This document shows positions 1 to 6,207 of a stretch of 21,629 nt of DNA, piece by piece. A program made the translations under genes and the position numbers. Under the pieces are notes generated by a model. The model did not search any database. It saw only the letters and a list, made by a program, of their open reading frames with translations, and was not told the origin of the DNA. Origin of the DNA: CAYSIX01 sp964431205 (GTDB lineage: Bacteria > Planctomycetota > Phycisphaerae > Phycisphaerales > Phycisphaeraceae); contig CAYSIX010000047.1 of assembly GCA_964431205.1 (NCBI GenBank), positions 1 through 21,629 of the forward strand, written 5' to 3'. The first letter of the stretch is position 1. Each line of letters starts with the position of its first letter.

Positions 1-425
1 TCCACCACGAACGACTCGACCGTCCCCGCGACGACCTCCAGGTTCTCCCGTGTCGCCAGCAGCCGCCGCACCTCCCGCGCATACCGGTACTTGTCCGACT
101 GGCACCGCGGCCCACGCACCGCCGGGCCCTTGCTCGCGTTCAGCACACGGAACTGAATCCCCGTCGCGTCCGCCGCCAGCCCCATCAGCCCGCCCAGCGC
201 GTCGATCTCCCGCACCATCTGACCCTTGGCCAGGCCCCCGATCGCCGGGTTGCAGCTCATCGCCCCGATCTTCGACGCGTCCATCGTCACCAGCGCCACA
301 CGCCCGCGACGCCCCCCGCCGTCGTCGAACTCGCCGCGCAGCACGTTCGCCGCCGCCCACGCCGCCTCCGCGCCCGCGTGCCCGCCGCCGATCACCACCA
401 CGTCATAGCTCGCCGCTTCACACAT
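1..425 (-). CDS. mnmG: MnmG (GidA), tRNA uridine-5-carboxymethylaminomethyl modification enzyme, N-terminal part
   Basis: This is the first 141 codons of a gene that runs off the left edge; it starts at the ATG read from 425. MnmG is the FAD-binding partner of the GTPase MnmE, and the pair modifies the wobble uridine (U34) of certain tRNAs in the cytoplasm. The dinucleotide-binding loop VIGGGHAGAEAAW is at about residues 11-23, the family signature MSCNPAIGGLAKGQ at about 56-69, and a further family block with GIQFRVLNASKGPAVRGPR follows near residue 100. The full protein is normally about 620 residues. Compared with E. coli MnmG there is an insertion of roughly nine residues (containing EFDDGGGRRGR) between the first FAD helix and the second strand. 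No Shine-Dalgarno sequence is visible before the ATG. The assignment is secure; only the N-terminus can be judged. Confidence 0.96.
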   Translation of the reverse strand, partial: MCEAASYDVVVIGGGHAGAEAAWAAANVLRGEFDDGGGRRGRVALVTMDASKIGAMSCNPAIGGLAKGQMVREIDALGGLMGLAADATGIQFRVLNASKGPAVRGPRCQSDKYRYAREVRRLLATRENLEVVAGTVESFVV

Positions 426-432
426 CGCCGCG

Positions 433-463
433 ATTATAGACGGATCACCCGACGCCCCGTCAC
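433..463 (-). promoter_or_regulatory. Probable mnmG promoter with perfect -10 box
   Basis: Read on the minus strand there is a perfect TATAAT at 438-433. The best -35 match is GTGACG (463-458), four of six bases with a long 19-bp spacer. Transcription would be expected to begin about 7 bases past the box, at about 426, right at the ATG at 425. The -10 match is seen directly; use as a promoter is inferred. Confidence 0.5.
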
Positions 464-558
464 GGCCGCGACGTTAGCCGGCGGGCCTGCCCCCCGCTTC
501 CCGACACCGCCCGGCCAACCGCCTTCGCCCTGATCAGCTTCCACGCGCTCGGTTTCGA

Positions 559-633
559 CCGGATCCCCGGATCTCCCGGATCCACCGGATGAGATCGGGG
601 TGATTGGGCGATTGGGCGATCTGGCGATCGCAC
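559..633. repeat. Two adjacent tandem micro-repeat arrays (CCGGAT 9-mers, then GATTGGGC 8-mers)
   Basis: CCGGAT recurs at 559, 567, 576 and 585 with 8-9 bp spacing. It is followed directly by GATTGGGC at 602 and 610 and the degenerate unit GATCTGGC at 618. The rest of 426-777 shows no convincing gene: the minus-strand reading frame crossing it is compositional and ends in low-complexity repeat translation. Function unknown. Confidence 0.7.
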
Positions 634-642
634 GGCGTCGTC

Positions 643-735
643 TCCCTGCTTCCCGCTTTCCGCCTCCTCCCCTCCTGACTCCTGACTCCTTCCCTCCTCC
701 CTTCCACCTCCTACTTCCTTCGCCTTGACTCCCCG
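643..735. repeat. Pyrimidine-rich intergenic tract with inverted copy of the GTCAGGAG repeat
   Basis: The plus strand here is almost entirely C and T, with repeated CTCCT and GACTCCT units. Bases 664-679 and 672-686 are exact reverse complements of 4394-4409 and 4416-4430 respectively, so this is one copy of a dispersed intergenic repeat whose other copy lies in the opposite orientation downstream of the GACCAGT array. No gene is supported in it. Confidence 0.6.
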
Positions 736-777
736 CCCCCCTCCGATATCGTCACGCGTCCTCTTCCGGAGCGCGCC

Positions 778-1299
778 ATGTCGCCCCACGCCAGCATCAC
801 CGCCACCACCGGCACGAACTGGTTTGATCCGAAGCACGACGCCGCGGGCAACATGACCGAGATGCACAGGCCCGGCGACCTGGCCAACGGCCTCGAAGCC
901 ACCTACGACGCCTGGAACCGCCTGGTCAAGCTCGTGGACAAGTCCGTCAGCACACCGATCGCCACATCTCAGAACGGTCGCCGACACTATCGCGGGACCC
1001 TTAAACCCTCGAAGAAGACACACACGGCGAAAGTAGAGTTTGTTTGTCTGAGTTGGGCTGTCTTGACGGTAAATGCATTCGGGTGCAGCAACCATGTTGG
1101 GCTGACAGAAGTTAAGACTGAGCCGTTACGTTCACATGTAATCGAAGAAGGTGGTGAAGTTCATACGGAAGCACACGTGTGGTCAGTGGGGAACTATGGA
1201 ATTCTCGACATAGGACACGTCAGGCTTGCTATCGAAGGAAAGCCATTCAATGGGAGATCAATGGCGACATTGACAATTGAACGTCCTGAAGGACAGTAG
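778..1299 (+). pseudogene. RHS/YD-repeat remnant fused to a low-GC segment of unknown origin
   Basis: The open frame encodes 173 residues. Residues about 18-55 contain DAAGNMTEM and ATYDAWNRLVKLVD, the hallmark of planctomycete RHS/YD-repeat proteins, which are very large surface or toxin-delivery shells. Only about one repeat remains, and nothing upstream continues it, so it is a fragment. From about 1000 the composition changes: I counted 116 G+C in the 240 bases 1021-1260 (48%), well below the neighbouring genes. The low-GC half resembles the end of a lipoprotein signal (basic SKKTHTAK, a hydrophobic stretch, then LTVNAFGCSN with a lipobox-like cysteine), but no ATG lies in a suitable place. 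It may be an RHS variable tip, a neighbouring lipoprotein joined by deletion, or chance. Function unknown; probably not functional. Confidence 0.5.
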
Positions 1300-1389
1300 C
1301 ATCCCGGTTCTTCTGGCAGCACAGGCATAGGGAATCGGCGATTCCGTACCCGCACGACTGATCGAGGATTGGAGGGAGAATTCGGCGGC

Positions 1390-1518
1390 ATGTCATTCTT
1401 GATTTATCAATCCACAATGGAGATAGATGGCCATCAGATACCGCTTGCCGCGACGCCCATCTTGGTGCTGGTAGCGCGGAATGGCACGGTCGTTGTGGAA
1501 CGTATGGATTTGGATTGA
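1390..1518 (+). CDS. Doubtful 42-residue hypothetical protein
   Basis: A short frame begins MSFLIYQSTMEIDGHQIPLA and ends ...VVVERMDLD. A purine-rich GGAGGGAGAA sits at 1371-1380, about 10-14 bases before the ATG, which is slightly far for a ribosome binding site. The frame is the same as that of the RHS remnant ending at 1299, and no stop intervenes between 1300 and 1518, so it could equally be the tail of one broken longer gene interrupted by the TAG at 1297-1299. It matches no family I recognise. The rest of 1300-1600 holds only a small GGAATC-GGC-GATTCC hairpin (1331-1345). Confidence 0.2.
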   Translation: MSFLIYQSTMEIDGHQIPLAATPILVLVARNGTVVVERMDLD

Positions 1519-1600
1519 TGGCTCTTCTGCGGGATGCGACATGGTGTCGGACTCCGTTTCGACGTCCCCCGGTTCTCATGACTCCCACGCGCCTCTGGGA

Positions 1601-4153
1601 TTACCAGTCAAAGATCGCCAGACGGGCGGGGCCCTCCTGGTGGATTCGATGATCCTCGGGACGCAGGACGCAGCGCCGCCCGTCGGCGCTGATGGACCCG
1701 CCGTCGTCGTCCCAGCCACGTCGGTCGCGTGGGCCGGCGACTTCGCGCGTGTCCAGGTCGAGGCGACAGAGCAACGCATGGGAACCGGCGCTGCCACTGA
1801 ATACGACGTAGCGTCCCTTCGGGCCGACGACGGGCAGCGAGCCGTAGGGACCCGTGTTCACCTGCACCTCCAGCGTCGCGTCGGCCAGGCGCCAGACCTG
1901 GAACCGCCGGCCCGCGTCGCCGTCGTGCCAAGCGAACAGCCGGTCACTGCTGACTTTCTGCATCCAAGGCCCGGGCGGCGACTCGAACGCAAGCACTCGC
2001 CGCAGCGGGTGCGTCGTCTGCCCGTCATAGACCTGCACCCACGCCACGTCCGGCACGCGCCCGACCGACCGCTGTGCGCTGGGCCGTTGCAGCACAGTGT
2101 AGATGCGATCGGCACCGGGCGATATCGCCCAGTCTTGGAGTCGCGGTGGCTGCTCGACCGGGTTCAGCGTGTGCGGGCGAAGCATCCGTCCTTCGGCGAG
2201 CGTGCGCGGCTCGAACGTCTCCAGCGGCCAGCGCTCGATCCGCCACGTCTCGCCCGTGACCCGCGCGCCGATCAGCGCGTCGCCGTCGAAAACCGGCATC
2301 CGCGCGTGGAAGTAGTCGCCCCGCGGCAAGACAATCTCGTTGCGCTTCTCACCCGTTCGCGCATCCCACGCGCTGAGGGTGACGTCCAGCGGAGGCCGGA
2401 TGGCCTGGCCCGTCCCCGGGTCCCGCTTGGAACGCATCGACAACGCGACGAGCGTGCGATCGTCGGGGCAGACCGCCAGGGCGAATCCCGGCGGCGTGGA
2501 AGTGTACTGGTTCAGCTCAACCGCGGGCAGATCGATGCGGCGGAGCACCCGCTGCTCATCCAGGTCCGCCCACCACAACCCAGAGTGATAGATCCGTCTC
2601 GATGCATCCTCGGCGTCGTCCGGACGTGAGCTGGTCCGCGAGGCAAGCAGGGCGCGCCGGCCGTCGGAAGAGAGCGCCATCGCGCGTACGTTGGGGATTT
2701 CGTTGAATGTCACCACACGATCGGGGCCACGCGGGTCCTCGGACGGCAGGGGCAGTTTCAGCTCGTGGCCAGGTGCCGGTAGCGGTTCGCGCGATCCGGG
2801 CGGCACGGTGCCCGCGGCCTCGGCCCATCGCTTTGCCAACTCGGGGTCGAACCGTTCGTCGTCACGCCACTGGTAGAGCGCGATCTGATGGCCGTGGCCA
2901 TGAAGTTGGCTGGAACGGTAGCTGATCATGCGCTTGCCGTCGGGCTCGAAGCGCTGGCCCGAGCCGTCGTACCGGTGATCGATGTGTCGCGGCCAGCTCC
3001 ATGTCTCGCGCGCCAGGTCGTAGCGCCAGACCAGCTCTGTGCGATCGTGAGTCCCGTGCACAAAGAGGTAGCGTTCGTGACGATCGAGCCACACGCTGCC
3101 GAACACGTCTCCGGGGCGGTTGTCCAGCGTGTACAGCTTCTTCAGGCTTTCGAGATCGAGGATGTCCTTGACGGCGTAGTTGACCCGTTCGGGCGCGGTG
3201 GTGCTGTCCACGAAGAGCAGCCGACGATGGCCGCCGACCACGACGCCGCTGTGCGCCCTCCGATCGAGCAGGCGCCGTTGGCGCTGCACCCGCCCGGTCG
3301 TGAGGTCGAGCTCGGTCAGTTGAATCTCGCCTTCCGGCTCCTCCACCCACTTGGGAACCAACAGCAACCGGTCGTTGTCGCCGTCCACGAACCACTGGAA
3401 GCCGGGCTCCATCCGGCGATCGTCGTCGGGCGTGGGCACCACGGGCGGGGCCAGGTCGAGGGTGTGCGCCGGCTCGAACGTCACCGGGTCCCGCTGCGCC
3501 AGCCGCCAGCCCTGCTCCGTCGGCTCCATCGTCCACAGCCACGCCCCGTCCGGCGAAAGGGCCCACGTGCGGACGATCTCCAGGGTTTCGGTCATGCGCT
3601 CGTGGGTCGCCAGCAGCTCGCACCCCGGCAGGTCGTACACGTGCCACTGAATCACCTGCCTGTAGGGGCCGCCGCGACCGTCCGACGGGTTCGGCCCAGC
3701 CTCCTCGCGGGTTCGCGCGTCGATCAGCGTTCGCCCCGAGACGATCAGCCGTCGCCCCTCGTGGTCGATCGACAGCGTCAGGTAGCGACGCGGCGGGTCG
3801 TCCGGCACCGGCAGCCGCCCGCTGACGAAACCCGTGCGCAGGTCCACCTCGAGCAACCGCACGTGCCGCTCGGGCGTGTGCCACTTGCCGTCCAGGGGCC
3901 GGGGCTCGCCCGTGACGCACCACGCGATCACCCGTTCGCCGTCGGGCGTGAAGGCCGCGGCCCCGATCCAGTCGACGCCCGGCACGTGGATCCGCCGGTC
4001 GGGCTCACGCAGTCCCGCCGGGGGAAGGGCCGGCGTTACGATGCGCTGGGCCGCCTCCGCCGACTCGCCGTCCCCTTCGACCGGCTGCGCCCACGCCGCC
4101 ACGCTCACCGACGCGACGATCGCGGCAAACAGGCTTACCCATCTCGATCGCAT
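1601..4153 (-). CDS. Exported beta-propeller (WD40/PD40-like) protein of unknown function
   Basis: The protein has 850 residues. The start chosen is MRSRWVSLFAAIVASVSVAA, since it gives a classic signal peptide (basic n-region, hydrophobic core, AWA-QP cleavage near residue 22). The open frame extends 70 codons further upstream, but that stretch is basic and arginine/proline-rich like a shadow. The body is a series of beta-rich units with repeated phrases of the type FTPDGERVIAW, LSIDHEGRRLIVSG, ALSPDGAWLWTM, ALSSDGRRALLAS and ISADGRRCVL, spaced as in WD40 or TolB-like propeller blades, probably making two propellers. No catalytic motif, dockerin or membrane anchor is visible, so it is likely periplasmic or secreted. 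It stands alone, with more than 300 bp to either neighbour. A role in protein-protein contacts is a family expectation only. Confidence 0.8.
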   Translation of the reverse strand: MRSRWVSLFAAIVASVSVAAWAQPVEGDGESAEAAQRIVTPALPPAGLREPDRRIHVPGVDWIGAAAFTPDGERVIAWCVTGEPRPLDGKWHTPERHVRLLEVDLRTGFVSGRLPVPDDPPRRYLTLSIDHEGRRLIVSGRTLIDARTREEAGPNPSDGRGGPYRQVIQWHVYDLPGCELLATHERMTETLEIVRTWALSPDGAWLWTMEPTEQGWRLAQRDPVTFEPAHTLDLAPPVVPTPDDDRRMEPGFQWFVDGDNDRLLLVPKWVEEPEGEIQLTELDLTTGRVQRQRRLLDRRAHSGVVVGGHRRLLFVDSTTAPERVNYAVKDILDLESLKKLYTLDNRPGDVFGSVWLDRHERYLFVHGTHDRTELVWRYDLARETWSWPRHIDHRYDGSGQRFEPDGKRMISYRSSQLHGHGHQIALYQWRDDERFDPELAKRWAEAAGTVPPGSREPLPAPGHELKLPLPSEDPRGPDRVVTFNEIPNVRAMALSSDGRRALLASRTSSRPDDAEDASRRIYHSGLWWADLDEQRVLRRIDLPAVELNQYTSTPPGFALAVCPDDRTLVALSMRSKRDPGTGQAIRPPLDVTLSAWDARTGEKRNEIVLPRGDYFHARMPVFDGDALIGARVTGETWRIERWPLETFEPRTLAEGRMLRPHTLNPVEQPPRLQDWAISPGADRIYTVLQRPSAQRSVGRVPDVAWVQVYDGQTTHPLRRVLAFESPPGPWMQKVSSDRLFAWHDGDAGRRFQVWRLADATLEVQVNTGPYGSLPVVGPKGRYVVFSGSAGSHALLCRLDLDTREVAGPRDRRGWDDDGGSISADGRRCVLRPEDHRIHQEGPARLAIFDW

Positions 4154-4381
4154 CGCTGTTGCCGGATCACGCGTGCCCACGCGCTGCTTACGAACGGCGG
4201 CGACGCCGGGTTCGTGCGCACGCCGCGAACGGTTTATCGCCTGCCGTGCGAAAAGCTGCGAATCGACCCGCGTGGGCGCTCCTGCCTCGCTGCGGACGGG
4301 CTTGTGCCGAGAGGGCGTCGCGGCCGTGTCGCTTTGTGCGCACCCGGGCGGCCGAACGGGCAAGGGTGAAGGGGTGGGAGA

Positions 4382-4430
4382 GAGGAGTCGGGCGTCAGGA
4401 GGGGAGGAGTCGGGCGTCAGGAGTCAGGAG
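4382..4430. repeat. GAGGAGTC/GTCAGGAG dispersed intergenic repeat
   Basis: A 20-bp unit occurs at 4382-4401 and again at 4404-4423 (period 22), followed by GTCAGGAG overlapping GTCAGGAG at 4416-4430. Exact 16-bp and 15-bp matches occur in inverted orientation at 664-686. The interval 4154-4381 between this and the propeller gene shows no supported gene and no clear promoter. Confidence 0.7.
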
Positions 4431-4502
4431 ATGAGAATACGCAAGGGTGGACGGGATCACGGAACGAGTCGCTTCGTCACTGGGTCACGCGCTACTTGGC
4501 CA

Positions 4503-4580
4503 ACTGGTCGGGTTTGGACGAGCGCGCTGCCGAAACCGGACCAGTTTCGTGACCAGTTCGAGACCAGTTTGCGGACCAGT
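4503..4580. repeat. Helically phased GACCAGT array
   Basis: GACCAGT is present at 4539, 4551, 4562 and 4574, spaced 12, 11 and 12 bp, close to one DNA turn. A fifth copy in inverted orientation (ACTGGTC) lies at 4503-4509. It sits beyond the hairpin that follows the pseudopilin gene. It could be a protein-binding array or a REP-like mobile repeat; nothing here decides between them. Confidence 0.65.
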
Positions 4581-4586
4581 GGGGAA

Positions 4587-4624
4587 CCCGCGCCGGCGGC
4601 TGGCGGGCTCGCCGCCGGCGCGGG
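4587..4624 (-). terminator. Strong GC hairpin downstream of the pseudopilin gene
   Basis: A perfect 14-bp all-G/C stem (4587-4600 pairs with 4611-4624) with a 10-base loop begins 46 bases past the pseudopilin stop. There is no T-run on either side, so it is not a canonical rho-independent terminator; it could stabilise the 3' end or slow polymerase. Confidence 0.5.
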
Positions 4625-4670
4625 GCATTCGGCGTGTGTGCGTCGGTTCGGCCGGGCGGGGCCCGGTCGT

Positions 4671-5675
4671 TCAGTAGCGATAGGGCGAGATCTTGACGTC
4701 CGCCCACTGGTCCTCGTTGGTGCTGGCGCCGTGGCCGTCGGTGAAGACGATGTTGATCGATCCGCCGTGGCGGTCGGGGTTGGGGATGGTGTCGTTGGGC
4801 GGGTCGTGTGGGACGGGGAGCTTGAGGCGGAGGTTGGGGTGCTGGTGGAGGGCGGCGAGGGTGCCGGGGTCGTCGGTGCCCTCGGTCTTGTTGGAGGAGT
4901 AGTAGGTCGAGTCGTTGCGGAGCGAGAGGCGGCCGCCGGGCCCACCGCGGGTGCCGCAGTCGCCGTAGAGGAGGGTGGAGCTGGGCTCGGGGATGCGTTC
5001 GACCTCGCCGGCGAGCCCGCCCCGGCTGCCGTCGGGGGTGTAGATCTCGATCTCGGGGTCCTGGAAGGCGAATCGGCCGCGGGTGTTGGCGGCGTTGGGG
5101 ATGGTGCAGACGTCGATGTTGACGCCGTAGGAGATCGGCAGGAAGCCGAAGCTGGCGGTGGTGTTCAGGAGCATGACGTAGCCGGGATCGGCCTCGGTGC
5201 GGGAGGGGTCGCTGGGGCAGAGGAAGACCTCGGACTGCTGCTTGGGCGCCTTCCAGAAGGTGCCGGTCTTGTCGGCGGTCGAGCCGCCGAGGTAGGGGAC
5301 CAGGGCGGAGGCGAAGTCCTTGAGCTTGCGTTGGCCGCTGTCGCTGTCGACGCGGTAGGCGTAGAAGCCGTGGAAGCGGGGGTCGGAGCCGGGCTCGCTG
5401 GGGTTGACCCAGTTGTTCTCGGAGGTGGCCTGGAAGCGGTTGTCGAAGTCGGCGGCGAAGACGTGGGAGGCGACGCCGAGCTGTCGTGCGTTGGACAGGC
5501 AGGAGATCGAGCGAGCGGCGTCGCGTGCGGCGCCCAGGGCGGGCAGGAGGATGCCGATCAGCAGGGCGATGATGCTGATGACGACCAGCAGCTCGATGAG
5601 GGTGAAGGCGGGGTTGGCGCATCGGCGGGCGACGGTTGCCGAGCGGTCGCGGACGAGGGGGCAGAGACAAGGCAT
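4671..5675 (-). CDS. DUF1559-family pseudopilin-like protein with H-X9-DG motif
   Basis: The protein has 334 residues. The start at 5675 is fixed by a GGAGG at 5687-5683, seven bases upstream; the open frame continues 50 codons further but without a site. Residues 22-50 form a type IV pilin/type II secretion pseudopilin leader: a basic segment, then PAFTLIELLVVISIIALLIG. Cleavage by prepilin peptidase is expected between A23 and F24, with the conserved glutamate E28 at mature position 5. The long C-terminal part ends with H303 followed nine residues later by D313-G314, the H-X9-DG motif defining the prepilin-associated family greatly expanded in planctomycetes. It would be an inner-membrane-anchored periplasmic or surface protein; its individual role is unknown. 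It is divergent from the PEP-CTERM gene at 6208 and shares a 12-bp upstream element with it. Confidence 0.93.
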   Translation of the reverse strand: MPCLCPLVRDRSATVARRCANPAFTLIELLVVISIIALLIGILLPALGAARDAARSISCLSNARQLGVASHVFAADFDNRFQATSENNWVNPSEPGSDPRFHGFYAYRVDSDSGQRKLKDFASALVPYLGGSTADKTGTFWKAPKQQSEVFLCPSDPSRTEADPGYVMLLNTTASFGFLPISYGVNIDVCTIPNAANTRGRFAFQDPEIEIYTPDGSRGGLAGEVERIPEPSSTLLYGDCGTRGGPGGRLSLRNDSTYYSSNKTEGTDDPGTLAALHQHPNLRLKLPVPHDPPNDTIPNPDRHGGSINIVFTDGHGASTNEDQWADVKISPYRY

Positions 5676-5709
5676 GGCAGAACCTCCGTAGCGGGTCGAG
5701 GGGGTGAGG

Positions 5710-5721
5710 TAAACCGGTTCA
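5710..5721. promoter_or_regulatory. AACCGGTT palindromic site upstream of the pseudopilin gene
   Basis: TAAACCGGTTCA, with the perfect palindrome AACCGGTT at 5712-5719, is centred about 40 bp before the ATG at 5675. The same 12 bases occur at 6082-6093 in the promoter of the divergent gene. The CG-centred palindrome resembles LacI-family operators. A CTGACA (5740-5735, minus) nearby could be a -35 box, but I see no good -10 for it. Confidence 0.5.
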
Positions 5722-6077
5722 GCATTGATCGGCATGTCAGGTTGCCCAGCTGGACGATCGTGTTGGAGGACTCTCGAATCGGCCGCGAGACGGGCCGGTA
5801 TACCGAACGGTACGGGCGGCGCCACCCAGACGGAGCGGCACCAGAAATACCCTTATCAGTCTATCGCCGGGTGGCCGGACGTCAATCACCCCGGCGGGCG
5901 ATTATCGTTATGCCTGTATTAGAAAGCACTTACGCTTGTTCTGCGGCGCCGTCGTGGCGCCTCGTGGTCGGCGGTCGGGCAGGTGGCGGCGGGCGCCGGC
6001 GAGGACGCATGGGGCCGAGGGGCCCTCGGCCGCTCGGCGCCGCGAGGCATCCGCACAGATTTCTGTTCAGAAGGGTC
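5722..6077. other. Divergent intergenic region without a gene
   Basis: This stretch lies between the two divergent genes. It holds an AT-rich patch at about 5900-5940 with TATTAG-like and GATAAT-like hexamers on the two strands but no well-spaced promoter pair. It also contains a GGCGCC-GTCGT-GGCGCC hairpin (5945-5961) and an 8-bp stem with a 3-base loop (6013-6031). I see no protein or RNA gene. Confidence 0.5.
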
Positions 6078-6106
6078 TTGTTAAACCGGTTCACTGGGTG
6101 TACACT
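6078..6106 (+). promoter_or_regulatory. Sigma-70-type promoter with AACCGGTT operator in the spacer
   Basis: A -35-like TTGTTA (6078-6083) and a -10-like TACACT (6101-6106) are separated by exactly 17 bp, each matching consensus at four of six positions. The palindrome AACCGGTT (6084-6091) begins directly after the -35 box, so a protein bound there would block RNA polymerase. The leader to the start at 6208 would be about 95 bases. Boxes and palindrome are seen; repression is inferred. Confidence 0.55.
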
Positions 6107-6193
6107 TTTATTCGGCGGTGGCGGATTCACCCCGTCGCGGCTCTGGCCGCGCCCGCTGCCCCGGTTGTCAGAATCATGTGCCCCGGGTCTGAA

Positions 6194-6201
6194 AAAGGAG
6201 G
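6194..6201 (+). promoter_or_regulatory. Ribosome binding site that selects the start at 6208
   Basis: AAAGGAGG at 6194-6201 abuts an ATG at 6202, leaving no spacing, but lies six bases before a second in-frame ATG at 6208. The second is therefore the likelier start. Confidence 0.7.
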
Positions 6202-6207
6202 ATGACC

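Noticed and set aside
50..439. Plus-strand open frame opposite mnmG
   Set aside because: Proline/serine/arginine-rich antisense text; the opposite strand encodes MnmG with clear signature motifs.
559..633. Possible CRISPR array
   Set aside because: Units are only 8-9 bp with no spacers; this is a simple tandem repeat.
460..1095. Minus-strand open frame over the tandem repeats
   Set aside because: Its translation mirrors the RHS remnant and then reads through micro-repeats; no domain and no ribosome site.
6013..6031. 8-bp inverted repeat upstream of the PEP-CTERM promoter as a terminator
   Set aside because: No plus-strand gene precedes it and no T-run follows; kept only as a note in the intergenic entry.
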